DNA from: Aquirufa aurantiipilula
GTDB lineage: Bacteria; Bacteroidota; Bacteroidia; Cytophagales; Spirosomataceae
DNA length: 64,000 bases
Direction: 5' to 3'
Assembly: GCF_019923745.1 (NCBI RefSeq)
Contig: NZ_JAANOG010000008.1
Span: forward strand, 101,130-165,129
How positions within the stretch are numbered: the first letter of the stretch is position 1; every line of letters begins with the position of its first letter. The position numbers and the translations under genes were made by a program. Under the pieces are notes generated by a model. That model was given only the letters and a program-made list of their open reading frames with translations. It was not told the origin of the DNA and ran no database searches. Of the stretch, positions 53,013-60,539 are shown in pieces.

Positions 53013-54158
53013 TTATAAAGCTTCTAAATACAGGTTTTTGAAATCTTCTCGACTGACTGGTTTTGGGTTATTGGGATGAGCGAAGTCAGCAATAGCCAAA
53101 TCAGCTAAAGTCTCTACATGTTCTTCTTTAACGCCTACTTCCCGCAATTTATGTGGGATACCGATGCGATTATTAAGATCAAATAAGTAATTCACAACAC
53201 CTTCGCCATTTTCATCTTTGATTTCCAAGGTACGAGCAATGCGACGGAATTTTTCTTCAAATCCTGCTACATTAAATTTCATGCCATACGGCAGGTTGAC
53301 AGCATTGGCCAAACCATGGTGAGTATCCAATAAAGAAGACATGGGATGTGCCAAGGAGTGAACCACACCTAGACCTTTTTGGAAGGCTACAGCCCCCATT
53401 AGAGAGGCAATGAGCATATTGCTTTTGGACTCGATATCTGGATTTTTGACTGCTTTTTCCATGGATTTAGCAATCAAGGAAATACCTTCTAGGGCAATTC
53501 CCTCACAAAGTGGGTGCGACATTTTTGCCACATAAGCTTCCAAATTATGCGTTAAAGCATCCATGCCTGTGGCAGCAGTTACTGCAGGTGGCAAATCCAT
53601 GGTCAACATGGGGTCTGCAAAGATGGTTTTGGCTAACAATTTGGGTGAAAATAATATCTTTTTTTGATGGGTTACATCATCTGCAATGATGGCACTACGA
53701 CCAACCTCAGAACCAGTACCAGCTGTGGTAGGAATCGTAATGAAATGAGGGACTTCGTTGGTAACATAGATATCTCCACCAATTAAATCATCGTATTTGA
53801 ATAAATCTTCTCGGTGATTGACCCGCAATACCATCGCTCTAGCCACGTCCATGGCCGCTCCACCGCCGATACCTATGATGGAATCTCTTTGGTTAGCATC
53901 ATAGGAATCTACACCTAAGTAAACGTCGGATTTTACTGGATTTTTATGAATTTGAGAAAAGACCTCGACCGAGATATTTTTCTTTTCAAGCGATTGAATG
54001 AAGGATTTGAAGAAATCCAAATTAGCCACTACGGGGTCAGTAACCACTAATGGCTTTTTGAGATCATTTTTTAGTAAATAATCGGCTACTTCGTTGATAG
54101 CACCCGCTCCAAAACGGATGGTCGTTGGGAAATTGTATTGTAAAATGGATGAAGACAT
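53013..54158 (-). CDS. Iron-containing alcohol dehydrogenase
   Basis: A 381-residue group III alcohol dehydrogenase: GIGGGAAMDVARAM for NAD binding, TIPTTAGTGSEVGRSAII, and iron ligands in THNLEAYVAKMSHP, HSLAHPMSSLLDTHHG. It oxidises an alcohol to an aldehyde. In the polyamine Puu pathway this step is an FAD amine oxidase (PuuB); an alcohol dehydrogenase instead implies that the gamma-glutamylated substrate carries a hydroxyl, as gamma-glutamylethanolamide does. 21 bases after the ligase gene. Confidence 0.92.
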   Translation of the reverse strand: MSSSILQYNFPTTIRFGAGAINEVADYLLKNDLKKPLVVTDPVVANLDFFKSFIQSLEKKNISVEVFSQIHKNPVKSDVYLGVDSYDANQRDSIIGIGGGAAMDVARAMVLRVNHREDLFKYDDLIGGDIYVTNEVPHFITIPTTAGTGSEVGRSAIIADDVTHQKKILFSPKLLAKTIFADPMLTMDLPPAVTAATGMDALTHNLEAYVAKMSHPLCEGIALEGISLIAKSMEKAVKNPDIESKSNMLIASLMGAVAFQKGLGVVHSLAHPMSSLLDTHHGLANAVNLPYGMKFNVAGFEEKFRRIARTLEIKDENGEGVVNYLFDLNNRIGIPHKLREVGVKEEHVETLADLAIADFAHPNNPKPVSREDFKNLYLEAL

Positions 54159-54179
54159 GTGTTTAAAATATAGGCTTGA

Positions 54180-55535
54180 TTAAATGATTTCAAAATATCG
54201 TTTGTATTCCCAGTCGGTCACAGATTTTAAGTGCTGTTGCCATTCCCAGGTTCTTGTCATGGTAAAGTGCTCCACAAATTCCTGTCCAAAAATCTCTTTA
54301 GCCACATCGGATTGTTGCATATTTTTAGTGGCATCAATTAATGTATGAGGAATACTGCCATGAGTATAATCTAAATAACCATTTCCTTTAGTGGGTTCTT
54401 GTAGATTTAATTCATGTTTAATGCCATAAAGTCCAGCACCTAAACATGCCGCAATCGCTAAATAAGGATTGACATCAGCTCCAATGACACGCGTTTCTAT
54501 GCGGGCCGAGCTGGCTCCAGCACTTAATACACGTAAAGCTACAGTTCTGTTATCAAGTCCCCACGTTAGCGTGGTTGGTGCCCAAGCGCCTTCTACAAGC
54601 CTTTTATAGCTATTGATGGTTGGGGCAAACATGGGTAAAATATGTGGTAAACAATGTAGGATACCTGCCAAATAGTGTTTGGCCGTTTTACTTAAATGAT
54701 ATGGATCGTTGGCATCGTAAAATAAATTGGTCTTGCCATCTTTGTCCCAAAGACTTTGATGAACGTGACCACCACATCCTGGTAAATTTTCATCAATTTT
54801 AGCCATGAAAGTGGCCATAATTTGATGTTTATAAGCAATTTCCTTAACGGCAGTTTTAAATAAAACAGCTCTGTCAGCAGCTTCTAATGCACCCGAATGG
54901 GCAATGGCTGCTTCATAGGTACCTGGACCAGTTTCCGTGTGTAAACCCTCAATAGGAACATGGAAAGCTTTCAGATGTTCAAATAAATCATCGAAAAAAG
55001 GATTGTTCAGCGTTGTTCTCAACACCGAATAACCAAACATTCCCGGACTTAATGGTTTTAGGTTTTTATATTGTTTTTCTTGGGCAGAATCAGGTGTTTC
55101 TGCGAAATTAAACCACTCAAATTCTTGAGCAAAAATGGGAGTGAAATTTAATTCCTGGGCCTCAGAAATGATTTTTTTAAGTAATTGTCGAGGACAAACT
55201 GAAGAAGGAGTTCCATCTTGTTCAAGAAAATCTCCTAAAACAAAGGGCAGGTTATTTTCCCAAGGTATTTGTCGGAAAGTACTTAAATCTAGTTGAGCTG
55301 GAGTATCTGGAAAACCCGTATGCCAGCCGGTTTTTTTACCTTCGCTGTACAATACATCGGCCGCATCCCAGCCAAAAACCACATCACAGAAAGTAGTTCC
55401 TTTATCGAGTATGGATAAGAATTTTTCAGTGGAAATGTATTTTCCTCGCAAAATCCCATCGATATCCGTGAAAGCAATTTTAACTTTTGAGGTTGGATGG
55501 GCAGATAAAAAGTTTTTTAATTCGGTAGAGGTCAT
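54180..55535 (-). CDS. Glutamine-synthetase-like gamma-glutamyl ligase (PuuA / GlnA4-like)
   Basis: A 451-residue member of the glutamine synthetase superfamily: KIAFTDIDGILRGKYIS opens the beta-grasp domain; GLHTETGPGTYEAAIAHSGA, PGCGGHVHQSLWDKDG (glutamate and metal His) and LTWGLDNRTVALRV form the active site. It lacks the adenylylation-type tail of housekeeping GlnA and sits with a permease and two dehydrogenases, so it most likely gamma-glutamylates an amine. PuuA (putrescine) and Streptomyces GlnA4 (ethanolamine) are the closest functional models. 15 bases after the permease gene. Confidence 0.88.
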   Translation of the reverse strand: MTSTELKNFLSAHPTSKVKIAFTDIDGILRGKYISTEKFLSILDKGTTFCDVVFGWDAADVLYSEGKKTGWHTGFPDTPAQLDLSTFRQIPWENNLPFVLGDFLEQDGTPSSVCPRQLLKKIISEAQELNFTPIFAQEFEWFNFAETPDSAQEKQYKNLKPLSPGMFGYSVLRTTLNNPFFDDLFEHLKAFHVPIEGLHTETGPGTYEAAIAHSGALEAADRAVLFKTAVKEIAYKHQIMATFMAKIDENLPGCGGHVHQSLWDKDGKTNLFYDANDPYHLSKTAKHYLAGILHCLPHILPMFAPTINSYKRLVEGAWAPTTLTWGLDNRTVALRVLSAGASSARIETRVIGADVNPYLAIAACLGAGLYGIKHELNLQEPTKGNGYLDYTHGSIPHTLIDATKNMQQSDVAKEIFGQEFVEHFTMTRTWEWQQHLKSVTDWEYKRYFEII

Positions 55536-55550
55536 TTTCTAAATTGAAAA

Positions 55551-56876
55551 TTAGGGTTTATGGGTCAATTTAGGGCCAAAAAATCGATATATGATACTAG
55601 TGCCTAGTAAAATCAGGAAATATATGCCCGCTTGAATGGGATTGTAATACATCATAGAGATCATGGATATGGCTGCAATGATCAGCGCAATCCAGGGGAA
55701 GTAAGGGAAAAAGGGTGTTTTGAATGGCCTTTCAAGTCCCGGTTCATTCCGTCTTAGCGCTAAAATGGATACCATGGAAATGAGGTAAAGTGTCAAGGCG
55801 CCAAACACGGAAATCGTGATGATTTCAGCAGTTTTACCCGTTATTAGAGCAAGGATTCCTAGCGACATATTAACGAGTAAAGCATTGGCAGGCGTTTGGA
55901 ATTTGGAATGAACTCGACCTAGAAAAGGAGGGGCTGCTTTAACTTTGCCCAATTCATAGGTGGAGCGCCCTGCGGCTAATATGATGCCATTAAAAGAAGC
56001 TATGAGGCCGAATAAGCCCACAGAAATCAATAGGTGATACAAGAGGTTGCTGTCACCCACCACATGTTTTAATGCCAAAGGAAGGGGCGAGTCTGAAAGA
56101 GAGCCATCTGCTTGATAGACGATGGATTCCCAACCGTTGACTCCTATGGAACTAAAAAAGGTTAACATACAAAGAATCACCAGGGTCAAAATAGCAGAAC
56201 CAAATCCGATTAATATGGTTTTTTGAGGATTGATAGCCTCTTCAGCCACATTGGCAACCCCTTCAATGCCCAGGAAAAACCAAATGGCAAAGGGAATGGC
56301 CGCAAAAAATCCTGACCAACCATGTGGCAAGGGGTTATTTTGAAGATGTTTTAATTCAAATTCAGGTAAAGTAATCCCAGCAAAAAGCAATAATTCTCCT
56401 ACGGCAAGAATGGTGATGGTTAATTCAAAAATGGCTGCCGCTTTGACACCGTAGGCATTGAGTGCAGTAAATAATAAATAGGAGGCAATGGCTATACTTA
56501 AGATGGGTATTTGAGGGAAAAATAGATTAAAATAGGCCCCAATAGCAAAGGCGATGGCTGGAGGAGCGAAGATGAATTCAATGGTTTGAGCCATTCCAGC
56601 AACAAATCCCCAGGTAGGTCCTAATGCTCTTCCTGCGTAGTCAAACCCTCCACCTGCTTTGGGTATCGCACAAGCTAGTTCGGTATAAGAAAAGGTAAAT
56701 GTGGTATATAATAGGATAATGAGTAGAGTCGCCAAGCCAAGACCTAGGGTGCCACCTTTTTCTAGCCCAAGATTCCATCCAAAATACATGCCGGAAATGA
56801 CGTATCCGACACCAAGTCCCCACAGCATTAGCGGGCTTAAGGTTCTTTTTAATCCAGGTTCCTTTTCTGGGTTCAT
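55551..56876 (-). CDS. APC-family permease, ethanolamine-permease-like
   Basis: A 441-residue amino acid-polyamine-organocation permease with about twelve membrane segments. The N-terminal part (LWGLGVGYVISGMYFGWN), the PKAGGGFDYAGRALGPTWGF stretch, IEFIFAPPAIAFAIGAY and VANVAEEAINPQKTI closely follow the pattern of bacterial ethanolamine permeases. It is first in the operon, so uptake is co-expressed with the gamma-glutamyl ligase and dehydrogenases. Other amines remain possible. Confidence 0.87.
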   Translation of the reverse strand: MNPEKEPGLKRTLSPLMLWGLGVGYVISGMYFGWNLGLEKGGTLGLGLATLLIILLYTTFTFSYTELACAIPKAGGGFDYAGRALGPTWGFVAGMAQTIEFIFAPPAIAFAIGAYFNLFFPQIPILSIAIASYLLFTALNAYGVKAAAIFELTITILAVGELLLFAGITLPEFELKHLQNNPLPHGWSGFFAAIPFAIWFFLGIEGVANVAEEAINPQKTILIGFGSAILTLVILCMLTFFSSIGVNGWESIVYQADGSLSDSPLPLALKHVVGDSNLLYHLLISVGLFGLIASFNGIILAAGRSTYELGKVKAAPPFLGRVHSKFQTPANALLVNMSLGILALITGKTAEIITISVFGALTLYLISMVSILALRRNEPGLERPFKTPFFPYFPWIALIIAAISMISMMYYNPIQAGIYFLILLGTSIIYRFFGPKLTHKP

Positions 56877-57194
56877 TTGATAGGTTTTAGAGGCAATAGG
56901 TAATCAGACTTTAAGTTAGAAAAATATGTCTAAAGCTCAAAATGCAATTTACTACTTGTGGGGATGTCGATTTATTCATTATCAATTTCTTGGACAATTT
57001 ATCTGGAAGGAAAATCGTTTCACGCAGAAACGTTTAACGCTGGCAAGGTTCCAAACCTTGACAGCGTTGGCAGCGTGAAGCCATTTATTTCCTGAAAACC
57101 TGATCAATGTCTTAGAAAATGGGGGTCAAATCCTCGGTTTTTCATTTTTATCATAAGCTTAATTCTTTAGTATTGTAGCTTGAACTCAGTCCGT
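56877..57194. other. Intergenic region between permease and CoA-transferase genes
   Basis: The divergent gap holds upstream regions for both genes and the second copy of the dispersed palindrome (57036-57068), whose outer flanks TTCACGC (57019-57025) and GCGTGAA (57073-57079) extend the symmetry. I see no coding capacity. The CoA-transferase start at 57195 has a T-rich, weakly promoter-like leader. Confidence 0.6.
57036..57068. repeat. Dispersed palindromic element, copy 2
   Basis: Arms AACGCTGGCAAGGTT and AACCTTGACAGCGTT around CCA, one mismatch between arms. It is identical to the copy at 36221-36253 except for one loop base, and both are intergenic. Confidence 0.8.
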
Positions 57195-58568
57195 ATGAAG
57201 AATAAAGTTTTTACCGATGCGCAAGCTGCATTGTTTGATGTTTCGAATGGTGCAACATTGATGTTTGGAGGATTTGGACTTGCCGGAATTCCAGAAAACG
57301 CCATTTCAGAATTAAGTAGAAAGGGAGTGAAGGGCTTGACTTGCATTTCGAATGAGGCAGGTGTAGATGATTTTGGTTTGGGGATTTTGTTGAAGAACAA
57401 ACAAATAAAATGCATGATTTCCTCTTTTATTGGGGAAAATGAGCTGTTTGAAGAGCAACATTTATCGGGGGAATTAGAAGTAAAATTAGTCCCGCAAGGA
57501 ACCTTAGCGGAACGCATTCGTGCAGCAGGGGCGGGTATTCCGGCATTTTTTACTCCTGCGGGAGTTGGGACAGAAGTAGCTCGGGGTAAAGAGGTACGAA
57601 CTTTTCATGGGAAAGAATATTTGATGGAAGAGGCCTTATCAGCAGATTTTGCTTTGGTGAAAGCTTGGAGAGGGGATACAGAGGGGAATTTAATTTTTCA
57701 TGGCACAGCTAGAAACTTTAATCCCATGATGGCACAAGCTGGAAAAATCACCATTGCAGAGGTCGAAGAATTAGTGCCAATGGGAGCATTGAATCCAGAT
57801 GAGATACATGTGTCGGGTATTTATGTACAACGAATTTTTCAAGGACTTGCTTATCAAAAGAGAATTGAGCATCGTACAACAACGAAGGATTTAGCTCATT
57901 TATCAGCTTTAGACACTCAAAAAGAAATTATAGCCAAACGATTGGCATTAGAAATCAAAGATGGAGATTATGTCAATTTAGGTATTGGAATTCCTACTAT
58001 GGTGGCTAATTATATCCCTCATGGTATGCGCGTAATTTTACAATCTGAAAATGGACTCTTAGGTATTGGCCCATTTCCTGAAGAGAACCATGTGGACCCA
58101 GAAATTATAAATGCTGGTAAACAAACCATATCCATGATTCCAGGGGCATCTTTCTTTAGTTCGGTAGATAGTTTTGCCATGATTCGAGGAGCACATATTG
58201 ATGTAACCATTTTGGGAGGGATGGAAGTTTCTGAAAAGGGTGATCTGGCCAATTGGAAGATCCCTGGTAAACAGGTTAAAGGAATGGGTGGCGCTATGGA
58301 TCTAGTAGCTTCTGCCCCTAATATCATTGTTGCTATGCTACATCAAAACAAGAATGGGCGATCTAAACTTTTGAAAGCCTGCGATTTGCCTTTGACAGGT
58401 AAGTCTTGTGTGAAGCGTATTGTAACCGATTTAGCTGTTGTTGATATTTTACCTGAGGGCGGTTTCTTGTTGGTTGAACGAGCGCCAGGAGTTAGCGTAG
58501 AGCAAATTATATCAGCTACTGAAGCCGACTTAGTCATTCGTGGGGAAGTAAAAGAGATGGATATTTAG
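57195..58568 (+). CDS. Single-chain 3-oxoacid (SCOT-type) CoA-transferase
   Basis: About 457 residues from ATG 57195. The N-terminal half is an alpha subunit (LMFGGFGLAGIPENAISEL, PAFFTPAGVGTEVA) and the C-terminal half, from about residue 245, a beta subunit (VNLGIGIPTMVANYIP, catalytic Glu in SENGLLGIGPFP, MGGAMDLV). It transfers CoA from succinyl-CoA to acetoacetate or a similar acid. Bacteria usually encode the two subunits separately (ScoAB/AtoDA); fusion is typical of animal SCOT and a minority of bacterial enzymes. Single gene. Confidence 0.9.
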   Translation: MKNKVFTDAQAALFDVSNGATLMFGGFGLAGIPENAISELSRKGVKGLTCISNEAGVDDFGLGILLKNKQIKCMISSFIGENELFEEQHLSGELEVKLVPQGTLAERIRAAGAGIPAFFTPAGVGTEVARGKEVRTFHGKEYLMEEALSADFALVKAWRGDTEGNLIFHGTARNFNPMMAQAGKITIAEVEELVPMGALNPDEIHVSGIYVQRIFQGLAYQKRIEHRTTTKDLAHLSALDTQKEIIAKRLALEIKDGDYVNLGIGIPTMVANYIPHGMRVILQSENGLLGIGPFPEENHVDPEIINAGKQTISMIPGASFFSSVDSFAMIRGAHIDVTILGGMEVSEKGDLANWKIPGKQVKGMGGAMDLVASAPNIIVAMLHQNKNGRSKLLKACDLPLTGKSCVKRIVTDLAVVDILPEGGFLLVERAPGVSVEQIISATEADLVIRGEVKEMDI

Positions 58569-58596
58569 TAAACACCATGCCTTAATTTAGTCGATT

Positions 58597-58628
58597 ATTT
58601 ATTTAAATAATTATTTAATTAAATAAAT
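58597..58628 (+). repeat. AT-only inverted repeat after the CoA-transferase gene
   Basis: Arms ATTTATTTAA and TTAAATAAAT around 12 bases, 28 bases after the stop. Without G/C pairs it would be a weak terminator; it may only be base composition. Confidence 0.35.
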
Positions 58629-59102
58629 ACTATAATATAATTCTTTTCTGATATATGAGAATGTCGAATATTTCCTCTTCAAAATGATGCGCCTGAGATT
58701 TCAATATTCTGATGGATGGTTCAGGTTAAATTCAAATACTCGATTCTCGCGGCTTTGGAATTTCGTATCAGATAGGGATACTCATTCATGGAATTTTAAA
58801 GGATGATCGTATGTTGGTCCATACAGACATCATCGTTTTTTTACCTAAGCTTAATTCTTCTTATTTTTGATTTTATCGTCTTAGAAGAGAAGTAGTTTAT
58901 TTTAAATTATGTAAAATAAAGTTCAAATTATTTTAGCTACAATTTTTTAAGAACAATTAAATAATCAATTATAATTATATTTTTTAGTGAAATAGTTATA
59001 ATTAAAAGTAGTTAATTTGAAATTGAGAACAAAAATTAGTTTAAAAGTTCTTGTATTTAAAATTTTTCGCTCTACTTTTGTCATAGGTCTTATTGACAGA
59101 CT

Positions 59103-59145
59103 GTTCCGTGTTCTAAAAAAAATATTTAATCCGTTCCGTGTTCTA
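59103..59145 (+). promoter_or_regulatory. Two direct repeats GTTCCGTGTTCTA, candidate AraC binding sites
   Basis: Identical 13-bp copies at 59103-59115 and 59133-59145, exactly 30 bp apart (about three helical turns) and ending 9 bases before the regulator start codon. Direct repeats on one helix face are the usual AraC-family site layout, suggesting autoregulation. Confidence 0.55.
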
Positions 59146-59154
59146 TAATTTTTC

Positions 59155-60360
59155 ATGATACTAAATCTCTCTTTTTTAGGATTGGTCGTTGCTCTTCTTC
59201 TCTACATTTATCGAGAGGGAAGAGCTTATGCTAAAATTCTTTTAGCTATTTTCTATTTCTTAACGAGTGTTTTTGGTATTGTTCATGATGTGACCAGCAC
59301 ACCACGTTCTGAGTTCATGATTTCCCTGTTTGCTGTCAATTTTAGCCCATTGTATTTCTTAATGGGTCCTGTGTTCTTTTTATTTGTCAAAGTAATTATT
59401 GGTCGAGAGCGTTTGGTTCAAAAGGACTGGTTGCATGTAGTTGTAGCTGCTCTGTTTTTTGTGAACATTTTGCCGCATTTATTCTCTTCATTTGATGAGA
59501 AGCTGATTTTAGCACATAAAATTGCTGAACATTCTGAGGCTCTGTATGATGCCAAATATCTGTTTATACCTACTTTTATACAGTCCATGATTCGCCCACT
59601 GTTTACTATTGGGTATTTTCTTTACACAGGATATTATTTATATCGTCGCTGTCGCATCAAAAATTACTTTGTAACTCACAAAGTCAGTATTCTTTGGATT
59701 GCCCTGATCATTATTTTGTACATCTTATTGAATACTGCCTCCTTTTTGGTATTCATGAATAATATAGAGCTTCAAAAATCGCAGCATAATTGGATGAGCC
59801 CTATGATGTTGCAAGTTTGCTATGATATTAAATATTGGGTTTATTCCTTGCAGAATTTGTCTATTTTATTCATTCCTTATGTATTGTTTAGTCCACAATA
59901 CAAAAAGAAAAAACACAGCACAGGACGCTCACAGGGTGAATTAGTGATGTCTACTTTTGCTCCGCCAGTGAAACGAGCAGTTGTTTCAACAGCCTATGAA
60001 GTTCCATTTTTTCGTTTAGAGGAAATTGGTCATCAAATAGCTAAATATTGTGTGGATGAGCCTTATTTGAGAAGTAGATTTTCTTTATCTATGATTGCTG
60101 AGGATACAAAAATCCCTTATTATCAATTGTCTTATTACTTTAATAATCATTTGGGAGTTAGTTTCAATGATTGGAAAAATGAGTTACGCGTGAAGCATAT
60201 TATTACCCTGATTCAATCGGGTAAGGCGCAACAGAATACATTGGAGGCCCTAGCGCATTCTTCTGGTTTTTTGTCAAGATCAAATTTCGTGAAAGCATTC
60301 AAGTACAATACAGGTAAAACCCCATCAGAGTATTTGAAAGATATGAAGAGCGGAATTTAA
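59155..60360 (+). CDS. Membrane-anchored AraC-family transcriptional regulator
   Basis: A 401-residue protein with about seven N-terminal membrane helices (about 1-250) and a C-terminal double helix-turn-helix domain (about 290-400): MIAEDTKIPYYQLSYYFNNH, FNDWKNELRVKHIITLIQSG and GFLSRSNFVKAFKYNTGKTPSEYL, the AraC signature. The layout is common in Bacteroidota, where the membrane part may sense an envelope or lipid signal. Its promoter carries two direct repeats, and a partial third copy precedes the giant surface protein gene downstream, which it may control. Confidence 0.9.
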   Translation: MILNLSFLGLVVALLLYIYREGRAYAKILLAIFYFLTSVFGIVHDVTSTPRSEFMISLFAVNFSPLYFLMGPVFFLFVKVIIGRERLVQKDWLHVVVAALFFVNILPHLFSSFDEKLILAHKIAEHSEALYDAKYLFIPTFIQSMIRPLFTIGYFLYTGYYLYRRCRIKNYFVTHKVSILWIALIIILYILLNTASFLVFMNNIELQKSQHNWMSPMMLQVCYDIKYWVYSLQNLSILFIPYVLFSPQYKKKKHSTGRSQGELVMSTFAPPVKRAVVSTAYEVPFFRLEEIGHQIAKYCVDEPYLRSRFSLSMIAEDTKIPYYQLSYYFNNHLGVSFNDWKNELRVKHIITLIQSGKAQQNTLEALAHSSGFLSRSNFVKAFKYNTGKTPSEYLKDMKSGI

Positions 60361-60516
60361 AATTGAGAACATCTTCAGTGCTGTTTTTTACATTCTGCTC
60401 AAAAATTATCAGTAACTTTAAAAAGTATTATTGCGGTTATTAATAAAGTGTTTTATTCATCAAGCCTATACCGAATTACATTAGATTAAGAATATAGGAA
60501 AGTCTTCATCTAGTGT

Positions 60517-60528
60517 GTTTGTGTTCTA
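60517..60528 (+). promoter_or_regulatory. Partial third copy of the AraC-site repeat
   Basis: GTTTGTGTTCTA shares GTGTTCTA and the leading GTT with the two repeats at 59103 and 59133. It ends 11 bases before the start codon of the giant surface protein, close to the placement of the last repeat before the regulator gene. Confidence 0.35.
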
Positions 60529-60539
60529 TTATTAAACTT

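Larger units (their letters stand above)
58569..59154. other. 586-base gene-free AT-rich region before the AraC regulator
   Basis: It contains an AT-only inverted repeat at 58597-58628, an open stretch at about 58739-58870 that reads like the end of a protein (DSRGFGISYQIGILIHG, stop near 58870) but lacks a start codon, a long run of near pure A+T, and the two direct repeats of the AraC promoter (59103-59145). A 63-codon antisense frame at its right end is low-complexity and not convincing. Confidence 0.5.

Noticed and set aside
50925..56876. Standard putrescine (Puu) operon
   Set aside because: PuuB-type amine oxidase and PuuR are missing, an iron alcohol dehydrogenase replaces the oxidase, and the permease resembles ethanolamine permeases.
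58965..59156. 63-codon minus-strand frame
   Set aside because: Asn/Thr/Tyr-rich product of nearly pure A+T DNA that overlaps the AraC promoter.
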